From Tellurirhabdus rosea (lineage in GTDB: Bacteria > Bacteroidota > Bacteroidia > Cytophagales > Spirosomataceae): 64,000 bases of DNA. The stretch spans positions 124,001 to 188,000 of the forward strand of contig NZ_CP111085.1 of the NCBI RefSeq assembly GCF_026278345.1, written 5' to 3'. The notes under the pieces were generated by a model that had not been told where the DNA came from, made no database searches, and worked only from the letters and a program-made list of their open reading frames with translations. The translations under genes were made by a program, and so were the position numbers. Within the stretch, counting starts at the first letter, position 1, and each line of letters begins with the position of its first letter. This document shows positions 34,333 to 43,244 of the stretch, piece by piece.

Positions 34333-36696
34333 ATGACTTTCCGTCAACTTCTTCTGTCGGCCGCCCTGCTGGCTGCCCGGCCCGTTCATGCCCAGTCCCT
34401 GACCCAGACCGTCCGGGGCACCGTTCTCGACCAGAGCCTGCAAACGCCCATTCCGGGAGCGACCGTGGTCGTGCTGAATACCGAGCCGCTTCAGGGAGCG
34501 ACCACCGACTCGGACGGCACCTTCCGCATCGGCGGCGTACGGGCCGGACGGCAGAGCTTCAGAATCTCGTTTGTCGGCTACAAAGACCGGGTTTTGTCCA
34601 ACGTGGTGGTCGATACGGGCAAAGAACTCGTCCTGTCGATTCAGTTGGAGGAGACCATGATTCAGATGGCCGAAGTCAACGTGCGGCCGACTATCGAGAA
34701 AGACAAGCCGCTGAACGACATGGCGACCGTCAGCGCCCGCACCTTTTCGGTGGAGGAAACGCAGAAGTTTGCCGCGGCCGTCAACGACCCCGGCCGTATG
34801 GCCACGGCCTTTGCCGGGGTGGTGGGAGCCGACGATGGCGGCAACCAGATTGTCATTCGGGGCAACTCGCCCAACGGCCTCCTCTGGCGCATGGAAGGCG
34901 TCGAAATTCCCAATCCGAACCACTTCTCGGGCCTGGGTACGGCGGGCGGCGGCATCTCCATCCTGAGCGCCCAGCTGCTGGCCAATTCCGACTTTATGAC
35001 CGGGGCGTTTCCGGCGGAGTACGGCAACGCGCTGTCGGGGGTGTTCGACCTGCGGCTCCGGAAGGGCAACAACGCCAAAGCGGAACACACCATCCAGGCC
35101 GGGGTGCTGGGGCTGGACGTTTCCAGCGAAGGGCCTTTTTCCAAACATTACAAAGGGTCTTACCTCTTCAATTACCGCTATTCGACGCTCGGCATTCTGT
35201 CCAAAATCGGGGTTCCGGTCGGGTCGGGCCTGCAGGTGTTTCAGGACCTTTCGTTCAACGTATACCTGCCGACGAACAAACTCGGGAACTTCACTGTCTT
35301 TGGTTTCGGCGGCCTGAGCAGCGACGGCATCGCGGCGAAAAAAGACTCTTCGGCCTGGGAGTCCGACTTTGACCGCTATACCGACAAGTTTATCTCGAAC
35401 ACCGGCGCGGCGGGCGTCACCCATTCGCTGAACCTGAACCGTCGGGCGTTCCTGCGGACGGTGGTGCTGGCTTCGGGCTTCCGCCAGGGCTACCGCAGCG
35501 AATATTTTGACGAACAATACCGTGCCAGCGAACGCACCAACGAATCGTTTACCGTGCAGAAGCGGATCATTTCCTCGACGCTGACCTATAAATTCAATCC
35601 GAAACATACCCTCCGGGCGGGCCTCATCGGGGCGCAGCTGAGCTACGATCTGAATCGCAAAGGCTGGGATGAGGACCTCGACCGGCAGGTTCAGCAGGTC
35701 CGGACGAATAACCAGACGTACACCCTGCAATCGTTCGCACAATGGAACTACCGGCCGACCGAACAGCTGACCTTCAACGCCGGGCTGCACTACCTGGGCC
35801 TGTCGCTGAACAATGCGCAGGCGCTGGAGCCGCGTGGGTCGGTGCGCTGGGCATTTACGCCGAAACAGTCGCTGAGTCTGGGGTATGGCCTGCACAGCCA
35901 GATGCAGAACATCGCCACCTACTTTGTCCAGATTCCCGGCTCTACTGACTTGGAAGGTTCACCGAATCAGAATCTGAAGTTTACCAAATCGCACCACCTC
36001 GTGCTCGGGTACGACTGGCTCCTCAACGACCACCTGCGCGTCAAGGCGGAAACCTACTACCAGTCGCTGTTCAATATTCCGATCAGTGCCGACAAACGGG
36101 ACGCGTTTGCCCTGGTCAACAGCTTCGACGGGCTGGTCTTCGATCCGCTGACGAACCGGGGCCGCGGCCGGAACTACGGCGCAGAACTGACGCTCGAACA
36201 GTTCATGCACAACGGCCTGTATTTCCTCTGGTCTTCGTCGGTGTACGAATCGAAATACAAAGGCTCGGACAACATCTGGCGGGATACCCGCTTCAACGGC
36301 AACTTCGCGACCAGTTTTCTGGCCGGGAAAGAAATCACGACGGGCGAAACGGGGCTTTTCCGCCGGAGCATCATCGGCCTGAACCTGAAGCTGAGCTATT
36401 ACGGCGGTTACCGGACCACGCCCATCGACGTGGCCGCCTCGCAGGAAAAAGGCGAAACGGTGTACATCGACCGGCTGACCTTCAGCGAGCAGCTGCCCGA
36501 TTATTTCCGGACGGACGTTCGGTTTAGTTGGAAAAAGAACCGCCCGCAATCCACCCGCACCTGGTCGCTCGACATCCAGAACGTGTCCAACCGGCAGAAT
36601 GTGTACGGGCGGTATTTTGATGCCAAATCCGGCTCCGTCAAAACCTTTTACGGCGTACCGCTTATTCCCGTGCTGAGCTACCGGGTCGCCTGGTAA
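34333..36696 (+). CDS. TonB-dependent receptor with carboxypeptidase-regulatory-like N-terminus
   Basis: A 787-residue outer-membrane protein. After a signal peptide (ending PVHAQ) comes a CarboxypepD_reg-like domain (about 27-110; GTVLDQSLQTPIPGATVVV, then GATTDSDGTFRI). A plug-type segment (about 120-230; IVIRGNSPNGLLWRMEGVEIPNPNHF) and a long beta-barrel follow. It is shorter than SusC-type receptors and no SusD-like gene follows, so it is not a standard polysaccharide utilisation pair. It may import a siderophore, peptide or small oligosaccharide. It is divergent from the GH105 gene. Confidence 0.88.
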   Translation: MTFRQLLLSAALLAARPVHAQSLTQTVRGTVLDQSLQTPIPGATVVVLNTEPLQGATTDSDGTFRIGGVRAGRQSFRISFVGYKDRVLSNVVVDTGKELVLSIQLEETMIQMAEVNVRPTIEKDKPLNDMATVSARTFSVEETQKFAAAVNDPGRMATAFAGVVGADDGGNQIVIRGNSPNGLLWRMEGVEIPNPNHFSGLGTAGGGISILSAQLLANSDFMTGAFPAEYGNALSGVFDLRLRKGNNAKAEHTIQAGVLGLDVSSEGPFSKHYKGSYLFNYRYSTLGILSKIGVPVGSGLQVFQDLSFNVYLPTNKLGNFTVFGFGGLSSDGIAAKKDSSAWESDFDRYTDKFISNTGAAGVTHSLNLNRRAFLRTVVLASGFRQGYRSEYFDEQYRASERTNESFTVQKRIISSTLTYKFNPKHTLRAGLIGAQLSYDLNRKGWDEDLDRQVQQVRTNNQTYTLQSFAQWNYRPTEQLTFNAGLHYLGLSLNNAQALEPRGSVRWAFTPKQSLSLGYGLHSQMQNIATYFVQIPGSTDLEGSPNQNLKFTKSHHLVLGYDWLLNDHLRVKAETYYQSLFNIPISADKRDAFALVNSFDGLVFDPLTNRGRGRNYGAELTLEQFMHNGLYFLWSSSVYESKYKGSDNIWRDTRFNGNFATSFLAGKEITTGETGLFRRSIIGLNLKLSYYGGYRTTPIDVAASQEKGETVYIDRLTFSEQLPDYFRTDVRFSWKKNRPQSTRTWSLDIQNVSNRQNVYGRYFDAKSGSVKTFYGVPLIPVLSYRVAW

Positions 36697-36803
36697 CGGT
36701 TCCCCCGCCCGCCGATACCGACCGGTTAGCCTGTGAGGTATCGGCGGTGCCATAACATTCCGGCAAACACCGGGTTGCATTAAGAAACCAAACACACAAC
36801 GTT

Positions 36804-37313
36804 ATGCAGGCCCAGACATTACAGCCGACGGAGCTGAGCACGCTGAAGGAAAAAATCAAGGACATCCGGATCGCCATGATGACCACGCAGGAGACGGACG
36901 GCGATTTCCACAGCCGCCCGATGGCTACCCACGACCTCGACCCCGACGGCTCGATGTGGTTTTTCACTTACAACGACTCCAACAAGGTAGATGAAATTTC
37001 CCGCAACAACCGCGTCAGTCTGACGTTCACGGACCAGGCTTCGGAAACTTACGTAGCCACCTCCGGAACTGCCGAGGTCGTGCACGACAAACAGAAAATC
37101 GACCAGCTCTGGAAAGACTTCCTGAAAACCTGGTTTCCCGGCGGCAAAGACGACCCGCGCATCACCCTCATCAAGGTCAGGACGCATCAGGGCGAATTCT
37201 GGGACCGTCCGGGCGGCAAGATGATGACGATTTTCGAAATGGTAAAAGGCGCCGTCACCGGCCAGCCGGATACGAGCGGGCGGAATGAGAAGTTTGGCGA
37301 AGAGGCGAAGTAG
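36804..37313 (+). CDS. general stress protein, pyridoxamine 5'-phosphate oxidase-like (split-barrel flavoprotein)
   Basis: A 169-residue split-beta-barrel protein of the general stress protein 26 type. Recognisable segments are SRPMATHDLDPDGSMWFFTYNDSNKVDEI and RVSLTFTDQASETYVATSGTAEVV, then WFPGGKDDPRITLIKV. Members bind FMN, FAD or F420-like cofactors and are induced under stress. The exact reaction is unknown. A foldback follows directly after the stop. Confidence 0.88.
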   Translation: MQAQTLQPTELSTLKEKIKDIRIAMMTTQETDGDFHSRPMATHDLDPDGSMWFFTYNDSNKVDEISRNNRVSLTFTDQASETYVATSGTAEVVHDKQKIDQLWKDFLKTWFPGGKDDPRITLIKVRTHQGEFWDRPGGKMMTIFEMVKGAVTGQPDTSGRNEKFGEEAK

Positions 37314-37318
37314 TTGAA

Positions 37319-37411
37319 TGACTGAATTTTGAATGATTGATAGGTTGAATGGCTTCGCAGCGGAATTACGGCGAAGCCTAATCATCCAGTCAATCATTCA
37401 AAATTCAATCA
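37319..37411. repeat. intergenic foldback, TTGAATGA-unit type (stress protein-SanA junction)
   Basis: Arms of about 40 bp (37319-37358 and 37371-37411) with an AT-rich base of GAATTTTGAATGATTGA units and a tip of GGCTTCGC paired with GCGAAGCC. It lies between convergent genes. The stop codon of the leftward SanA-like gene (37409-37411) is inside the right arm. Confidence 0.85.
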
Positions 37412-38119
37412 TTTAATTTCCCGATTGTCCTGCTCCGGCTGGGGCCTGAGCACGTGCACGTCGAGCATGGCGAGCGGGCGGGCGAGGTACTCGCGGATGA
37501 GCGTACGGATGGAGTAGCCGTCGGGCACGTCCTGGGCGGAAAAGGCAATCGCTTCGATGCCCTCATTGTTGCCGATGTACAGGGCCCGGGCGTTGTGGAA
37601 ATTTTGGGAGACGATGGTAATCTTGTCCTGATTAAAGACCTCCTTACAGCGAACAATGGAGTCGAAGGTCCGGAAGCCGGCATAATCCAGCGTCATCACC
37701 TCTTCGGGCACGCCCCGTTTCAGCAGGGCTTTTTTCATGTCCACCGGCTCGTTGTAATACTCCGAGTCGTTGTTGCCGCTGAGGATGATGTATTTGATTT
37801 TTCCTTCTTTAAAAAGCCGGGCCGTGGCATCCATCCGGTACCGGAAAAACAGGTTTTCCTTCCCGCTTTTGACGTATTTGCTGGTCCCCAGCACGAGGGC
37901 TACATCGTTGGAAGGCAGCTCGTTGATATCGAAATAAATCTGTCTCCGGGTAGAGTACACAACCCACCAGTTGCAGAGCAGTACCAGCAGCAATCCCAGA
38001 AAACCTGCGGCAATACCCAGCTTAATGACGCGTTTCAGACGCATCATCACAAGGCGGCGTTTCAGGTTTCCGGGGTAGTCGCCGGGTTGCCGGGCGGTCA
38101 TGTACTCCATCGGATTCAT
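37409..38119 (-). CDS. SanA/YdcF-like DUF218 membrane protein
   Basis: A 236-residue protein with one transmembrane helix (about 33-52) and a DUF218 domain (about 70-215; DVALVLGTSK, KYIILSGNNDSEYYNEP, then ITIVSQNFHNARALYIG). In E. coli the SanA relative affects envelope permeability. The family is thought to act on cell-envelope lipids or glycans, but the activity is not established. Internal ATGs near residues 25-26 are possible alternative starts. The last codons lie in the adjoining foldback. Confidence 0.8.
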   Translation of the reverse strand: MNPMEYMTARQPGDYPGNLKRRLVMMRLKRVIKLGIAAGFLGLLLVLLCNWWVVYSTRRQIYFDINELPSNDVALVLGTSKYVKSGKENLFFRYRMDATARLFKEGKIKYIILSGNNDSEYYNEPVDMKKALLKRGVPEEVMTLDYAGFRTFDSIVRCKEVFNQDKITIVSQNFHNARALYIGNNEGIEAIAFSAQDVPDGYSIRTLIREYLARPLAMLDVHVLRPQPEQDNREIK

Positions 38120-38152
38120 AACATGGCTGACGAACTGGTTTTGGGTTAAAGT

Positions 38153-38238
38153 ATTAGGGGTTGAGTTTATAGTTTATGGTTTATAGTTGTTCCCAGACTA
38201 CAAACTATGAACACTAAACTATAAACTCAAAACCTAAA
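38153..38238. repeat. intergenic foldback, GTTTATAGTTTAT-unit type (parC-SanA junction)
   Basis: The left arm (about 38153-38190) consists of GAGTTTATAGTTTATGG-like units. The right arm (about 38197-38238) carries their complements (AAACTATAAACTC). It separates two co-directional leftward genes and lies between the parC stop and the SanA-like start. Confidence 0.65.
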
Positions 38239-38255
38239 TCCCTTCAAAAATTTAC

Positions 38256-40907
38256 TTAGGAAAACAGATCGAGCTGTTTTACGCCTATAGACTCAATCGG
38301 CGTCGGTTCCGTCACTTCCACTTCCGGCTCCGGCTCCGGAACGCTCAGGCTGGCCGCGGGTTCGGCGGGCTGCTCGTCGGGTCCCTCCTCCGCCTGTCTG
38401 GGTTCCAGCACCCGGGCTTCCTTCACCCGGGCAAAGGTAAGCGGCTTGCCCTGCGCCTTCATGCCCCGCACATCGATGAACACGTCCGGCTCCAGAACCA
38501 TTTTCTCAACCGGGCTACGGTCTTTTTCCTGGTAGGACAGTTCAATGCGCGGGTGTTTGTCCGTAGAAACGGCCACCAGCTTCGACCCTTTGGCATCGCC
38601 GATAAAGCTGAATTTCGTCTCGATTGTCTTGGTCTCGATCCGGAACCGCTTGACGAACCACATTTTTTTGAGTGCATCAAAATACACCGCCGAGATCACT
38701 TTTTCCGGATCGAATTTCTCGATAATCTCGATGTTATTCGGTTCGTAGTGATTGATGAGGCTGTAGTTGGTCAGCTCGTATTGTCCCGACTTGAACAGCA
38801 CCAGAATCGTATCGCCGTTGTCGAAGTTGCCCAGATAACGGCCCCGCTCGTCGCGGTTGAGCCGGCCCAGGTGCTCGTCGTACCAGATGTCCATACCCCC
38901 CAGCGTCGAGACGCCGCCCGACTTCTGCACTATCTTACGAACCGGGTATTTGGTCAGGATGTTTCCCTGTGCCGACCGATTCTTAATAGCTACAGACGCA
39001 AAGTTGAAGTCAAACTGTTTCACCTTGGCCGAACTTTGTGCCGTCAGGTTCACCGTCAGCACCTCGGCCTCGCCGTTGTCGTTGGCCGTAAACCAAAGCA
39101 CTTTCGATTTGGGGTTGCCCATCGTCAGGTCGTATTCCCGGTCGCGCGTCACGGCGGTCACGTTGAAACGCTTCACCATCGAAATGCCCGATTTGGCGTC
39201 GAGATACACCAGGTTGTAAACCTTCCGCTCGTCGTTCTTCTTGAAAACCGAGCAGTAAATGATGTCCTTGCCGACAAACGTCTTTTCCTGAATCTTCGTC
39301 ACCAGGCATTTGCCATCGCGGCGGAACACGATGATGTCGTCGATGTCCGAGCAGTCCGACACAAACTCTTCCTTCTTAAGGCCGTAGCCGATAAAGCCGT
39401 TTTCGCGGTCCACGTACAGTTTCTGGTTGGCCGCCGCGACGATGTTGGCCGCGATGGTCCCGAAGGCCCGGATTTCCGTTTTCCGTTCCCGGCCTTTGCC
39501 GTACTTCTTGATCAGGTCGCGGAAGTACGCGATGGCGTAGCGGGTCAGGTTGGACAGGTTGTCTTCCACCTCGGCCAGTTCTTCCTGCAGCCGCCGCATC
39601 AGTTCCTCGGCCTTGAAGGTGTCGTATTTCGAAATCCGTTTGATCCGGATTTCGGTCAGGCGAATCAGGTCGTCTTGCGTGATCTCGCGGTAGAACTGCT
39701 TTTTAAACTTCGTCAGCGCCTTGTCGATGGTTTCCAGCACCGCCTCGAAGGTTTCACACTCTTCGATTTTCCGGTAAATCCGGTTTTCGATGAAGATTTT
39801 TTCGAGCGAACTGTACAGCAGTTTCTCCATCAGTTCTCCCTTCCGGATCTGCAATTCCCGTTCCAGCAGCCGGACGGTCTGTTCGGTGCAGGTGCGCAGA
39901 ATTTCGGAAACCGAAACAAAGTGCGGCTTATCGGCGATGATGACGCAGGCGTTGGGCGAAATCGACACTTCGCATTCCGTGAAGGCGTACAGGGCATCGA
40001 TGGTGATGTCCGGCGAAACGCCCGGCGCGAGGTGCACGTGGATTTCCACGTCCTTCGACGTCAGGTCCTCCACCTTCTTGATTTTGATCTTCCCGTCGTC
40101 GTTGGCCTTGATGATCGAGTCCTTGACGGAAGTCGTGGTGGTGCCGAACGGAATCTCCCGGATCACCAGCGTCTTTTTGTCCAGTTCCTCAATCCGGGCG
40201 CGAACGCGGACCTTGCCGCCGCGCAGGCCGTCGTTGTAATTGGACGCGTCCATCTGCCCGCCCGTCGGGAAGTCCGGATAAAGCTCAAACGGCTTGTCTT
40301 TCAGAACGTTGATCGACGCTTCGAGCAGTTCGTTGAAATTATGCGGCAGCACTTTGGTCGAAAGGCCGACGGCGATTCCTTCGACGCCCATCGCCAGCAG
40401 GAGCGGGAATTTGACCGGAAGCGTAATGGGTTCCTTCTTGCGGCCGTCGTAGGAAAGCTGCCATTCGGTCGTCTGCGGATTGAAAACGACCTCGTTGCCG
40501 AACTTGGAAAGCCGGACTTCGATGTAACGCGGCGCCGCGGCCCCGTCGCCGGTCCGGATGTCGCCCCAGTTACCCTGAATATCGAAGAGCAGATTTTTCT
40601 GCCCCATCGTGACCATGGCGTCGCCGATGGAGGCATCGCCGTGGGGGTGATACTGCATGGTGGCCCCGATCACGTTGGCCACTTTGTTGAAGCGCCCGTC
40701 GTCCATCTCCCGCAGGGCGTGCAGAATACGGCGCTGCACGGGCTTCAGCCCGTCTTCGACGGCCGGCACGGCCCGCTCCAGGATAACGTACGAGGCGTAA
40801 TCTAAAAACCAGTTTTCGTACAAGCCCGACACAACGGTCTGGTCGTGCAGGGTCTCTTCGTTGTCGTGTGTTTTGTCGGAATCAGTGGGCTCCAGAATTT
40901 CGCTCAT
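38256..40907 (-). CDS. parC: DNA topoisomerase IV subunit A
   Basis: An 883-residue type IIA topoisomerase A subunit that cuts and passes DNA to separate daughter chromosomes, together with ParE (not in the window). The winged-helix core contains the catalytic tyrosine Tyr128 in AAPRYIE, preceded by QYHPHGDASIGDA. A long coiled coil and a degenerate C-terminal propeller follow, and the last 60 residues are acidic and Pro/Glu-rich. I see no intact GyrA-box (Q-x-R-G-G-x-G), which favours ParC over GyrA. Confidence 0.88.
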   Translation of the reverse strand: MSEILEPTDSDKTHDNEETLHDQTVVSGLYENWFLDYASYVILERAVPAVEDGLKPVQRRILHALREMDDGRFNKVANVIGATMQYHPHGDASIGDAMVTMGQKNLLFDIQGNWGDIRTGDGAAAPRYIEVRLSKFGNEVVFNPQTTEWQLSYDGRKKEPITLPVKFPLLLAMGVEGIAVGLSTKVLPHNFNELLEASINVLKDKPFELYPDFPTGGQMDASNYNDGLRGGKVRVRARIEELDKKTLVIREIPFGTTTTSVKDSIIKANDDGKIKIKKVEDLTSKDVEIHVHLAPGVSPDITIDALYAFTECEVSISPNACVIIADKPHFVSVSEILRTCTEQTVRLLERELQIRKGELMEKLLYSSLEKIFIENRIYRKIEECETFEAVLETIDKALTKFKKQFYREITQDDLIRLTEIRIKRISKYDTFKAEELMRRLQEELAEVEDNLSNLTRYAIAYFRDLIKKYGKGRERKTEIRAFGTIAANIVAAANQKLYVDRENGFIGYGLKKEEFVSDCSDIDDIIVFRRDGKCLVTKIQEKTFVGKDIIYCSVFKKNDERKVYNLVYLDAKSGISMVKRFNVTAVTRDREYDLTMGNPKSKVLWFTANDNGEAEVLTVNLTAQSSAKVKQFDFNFASVAIKNRSAQGNILTKYPVRKIVQKSGGVSTLGGMDIWYDEHLGRLNRDERGRYLGNFDNGDTILVLFKSGQYELTNYSLINHYEPNNIEIIEKFDPEKVISAVYFDALKKMWFVKRFRIETKTIETKFSFIGDAKGSKLVAVSTDKHPRIELSYQEKDRSPVEKMVLEPDVFIDVRGMKAQGKPLTFARVKEARVLEPRQAEEGPDEQPAEPAASLSVPEPEPEVEVTEPTPIESIGVKQLDLFS

Positions 40908-41046
40908 GGGTCCTGTTTACGAATGACAGATAAGCAGGGAAAGCGGGGCAAAAAGCGCCCTGTTCACCCTGCGGAAACTCCCTAAAGTTACAACATTGTC
41001 GCCAGAAAAACACGCTTTTTTCTGGCATAAACCGGGATTTTTCGGC

Positions 41047-41307
41047 TCAGTCATAGATTTCCTTCCGGTCGCCTATTTTGATTACCAAAACAAGCAACTG
41101 CTCGTCCCGAATGGTATAGATAACCCGGTAGTCACCCACGCGGATGCGGTAGAGAGTGCTCACACCATTCAGTTTTTTGCAACCCGGCGGGCGGGGTTGC
41201 CGGGCCAGAGCGTCGATTGCTTTGGCAATACGTCGGCGCGTTTCGGGCTGGACTGCCCCCAGAAATTTAAGGGCCGTTTTCTCGATAACGACGGTGTACT
41301 CTTTCAT
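41047..41307 (-). CDS. RelE/ParE family toxin
   Basis: An 86-residue RelE-superfamily toxin with the typical order of segments: a basic helix (RRRIAKAIDALARQPRPPGCKKL), then YRIRVGDYRVIYTIRDEQLLVLVIKIGDRKEIY. RelE-type members cut mRNA on the ribosome, and the DYRVIY and final Tyr region holds the active-site residues. It follows the Phd-type antitoxin gene after 30 nt. Confidence 0.92.
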   Translation of the reverse strand: MKEYTVVIEKTALKFLGAVQPETRRRIAKAIDALARQPRPPGCKKLNGVSTLYRIRVGDYRVIYTIRDEQLLVLVIKIGDRKEIYD

Positions 41308-41337
41308 GTGGCAATCGGTGGGTTATGCGTGGGGAGA

Positions 41338-41592
41338 TTAAATATCCAGACCGAGGGTTTTGCGGGCCTCCTCCCAGGGAATGAAGTTTTCCGGATTGGC
41401 TAACCTCTTCTCCGCCTCCAGGACGTCGAAATGGTCCTCCAGTTCCTGAAACCGCTTTAGCTCTTCCATCGAAATAATGGCCGCAATTTCTTTACCCTGC
41501 CGCGTGATGATGACCGGGTCGTGGCCGAACGCCGCCTTGCTGATGATGTCCGAAAACTGTTTGCGGGCTTCCTGTGCGCTTACGGTTGTCAT
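41338..41592 (-). CDS. Phd/YefM family antitoxin
   Basis: An 84-residue antitoxin: MTTVSAQEARKQFSDIISKA is the DNA-binding Phd/YefM N-terminus, followed by PVIITRQGKEIAAIISMEE. The acidic C-terminus (about 50-84) would wrap and neutralise the RelE-type toxin encoded downstream. Such pairs repress their own promoter. A dyad suitable as operator lies just upstream. Confidence 0.92.
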   Translation of the reverse strand: MTTVSAQEARKQFSDIISKAAFGHDPVIITRQGKEIAAIISMEELKRFQELEDHFDVLEAEKRLANPENFIPWEEARKTLGLDI

Positions 41593-41612
41593 GGCTTTTC
41601 GCTCTTTTTTTA

Positions 41613-41643
41613 CAAAACTAACATTCTGTACAGTTTGTACCGT
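41613..41643 (-). promoter_or_regulatory. candidate promoter and operator of the toxin-antitoxin operon
   Basis: On the minus strand TAGTTTTG (41613-41620) matches the minus-7 consensus TAnnTTTG, 21 nt from the antitoxin ATG. Immediately upstream, CTGTACAG and a second TGTAC box one DNA turn away form a dyad (about 41625-41643), as expected for autorepression by the antitoxin. Confidence 0.4.
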
Positions 41644-41751
41644 TCTCTTTACCCCTAAATATCTTGGCCGCTGTTTTTCTTTTTCGTAGTTTCAACAAAG
41701 TTTCCCCAACCGCAGTTTTGGAGACGAAACCCCAACACCACACCTCTTTTT

Positions 41752-43149
41752 ATGAATTGCCTCACCGTCCTGAACGACAACCCGTTGTTCGATACCGTTC
41801 CGGATGACCAGCTTACCTGGCTCGTCGACCGGGGCGAATGCCGGGATTTTCCGGCCGATACGATTCTTTACCAGCCCGGCGACCCCGTCGACCATCTGTT
41901 CATTCTTCTGGAAGGCCGTTTTCAGATGTACACGCTCCAGGCCGGGCAGCAGCACGAACTCGGTATCTGGGAGGCCGGGAGCCTTTCGGGCGTGCTGCCC
42001 TTTTCCCGCATGAAAGAATCGGCCACCTTCTGGAAAACGCTGGAACCCGCCGCCGCCCTCCTGCTCCACCGCGACCACTTCCGGGAAATGATCCAGACGC
42101 AGTACGAACTGACCGAAGTGCTGGTGCACCAGATGACGACCCGCGTCCGGGAATACACCCGCCAGATGCAGCAGAACGAAAAGATGATTTCGCTCGGACG
42201 ATTGTCGGCAGGACTGGCGCACGAACTCAACAACCCCGTGGCCGCCATCGTCCGCAGCGTCGGGACCCTCAAAGAACACCTGCACGCCACGCCCGAACAG
42301 TTCAAGAAAGTCCTGACGCTGCAACTGGAACCGGAAAAGGTGGACGAAATTCAGACCTTGCTTTTCGAGAAAATCCGGCAGCGCGGCCAGAGCGCCCGGC
42401 TCTCGCTGCTGGAAAAAAGCAGCCGGGAAGACGACCTGACCGACTGGCTCGACGACCACGACGTTCCGGGCGCGACCAGCCTGGCCGAAAATCTGACCGA
42501 AGCGGGGTTCTCGCCCGACGACCTGGACACCATCGCCCGCATCACCTCGCCCGACAGTCTGCCGACCGTGCTCAACTGGCTCTGCAACAACCTGATGACC
42601 GAAGCGCTCGTCAACGAGATCACCGACGCCTCCGGCCGCATCGCCACGCTCATCGGCGCCATCAAGTCCTACACGCACATGGACCGCGGCATCGGCAAGG
42701 ACTGCATCCAGATTCGGGAAGGGCTGGAAAGTACGCTGACGCTGCTCAAGCACAAACTAAAGACCAAAAACATCCGGGTGGCCCTGGATATGCACCCGGA
42801 CCTGCCCGCCGTCGAAGCGTTCCCCAGCGAACTGAACCAGGTCTGGACCAATCTGGCCGACAACGCCATCGACGCCATGCCCGAAGGGGGTCAGCTCACG
42901 ATCTCGGCCCAGCCCGACCGGGAGTTCGTCGATGTCCGCTTCGTGGACAACGGCTCCGGCATCCCCGCCGACATCAAGGACCGCATTTTCGACCCGTTTT
43001 TCACGACGAAGGAAATCGGCAAAGGCACCGGCCTCGGCCTCGACATCGTGCAGTCCATCATCGACCATCACCACGGAAAAATCTACGTAGATTCCCGACC
43101 GGGAAGGACCGAGTTCAAGGTGTGCCTTCCGGTAAAAATGAATGATTGA
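41752..43149 (+). CDS. histidine kinase with N-terminal cyclic-nucleotide-binding domain
   Basis: A 465-residue soluble kinase. Residues about 10-118 are a cNMP-binding beta-roll ([25 protein letters not shown]). A HisKA helix pair carries His157 in [16 protein letters not shown] HATPase domain occupies about 345-463 ([35 protein letters not shown]). With no membrane segment it should sense an internal ligand or redox state. The partner is very likely the receiver-flavoprotein fusion encoded 95 nt downstream. Its last codons (MND-stop) lie in the foldback arm. Confidence 0.92.
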   Translation: MNCLTVLNDNPLFDTVPDDQLTWLVDRGECRDFPADTILYQPGDPVDHLFILLEGRFQMYTLQAGQQHELGIWEAGSLSGVLPFSRMKESATFWKTLEPAAALLLHRDHFREMIQTQYELTEVLVHQMTTRVREYTRQMQQNEKMISLGRLSAGLAHELNNPVAAIVRSVGTLKEHLHATPEQFKKVLTLQLEPEKVDEIQTLLFEKIRQRGQSARLSLLEKSSREDDLTDWLDDHDVPGATSLAENLTEAGFSPDDLDTIARITSPDSLPTVLNWLCNNLMTEALVNEITDASGRIATLIGAIKSYTHMDRGIGKDCIQIREGLESTLTLLKHKLKTKNIRVALDMHPDLPAVEAFPSELNQVWTNLADNAIDAMPEGGQLTISAQPDREFVDVRFVDNGSGIPADIKDRIFDPFFTTKEIGKGTGLGLDIVQSIIDHHHGKIYVDSRPGRTEFKVCLPVKMND

Positions 43150-43229
43150 ATTTTGAATAATTGATAGGTTGACTCCGCTCATTCTGGCACTGCGAAGCCA
43201 ACCTATCAATCATTCAAAATTCAATCATT
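43141..43229. repeat. intergenic foldback, TTGAATGA-unit type (kinase-receiver/flavoprotein junction)
   Basis: Arms 43141-43178 and 43192-43229 (38 bp, about four mismatches), with AATGATTGAATTTTGAAT at the base and a tip of GGTTGACTCCGC paired with GCGAAGCCAACC. Unlike most others it lies between co-directional genes of a likely operon, so it may tune expression of the downstream gene. Confidence 0.85.
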
Positions 43230-43244
43230 CAAAATTCTTCCCCT

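Noticed and set aside
38553-40805. 750-codon open frame on the plus strand opposite parC
   Set aside because: It is antisense to a clear ParC gene. Long antisense frames are expected in GC-rich coding DNA, and the translation has no recognisable domain.
41047-41592. Possible defence island around the toxin-antitoxin pair
   Set aside because: Only the RelE/Phd pair is present. The neighbours are ParC and a histidine kinase, and no restriction, CBASS, retron or similar genes are seen.
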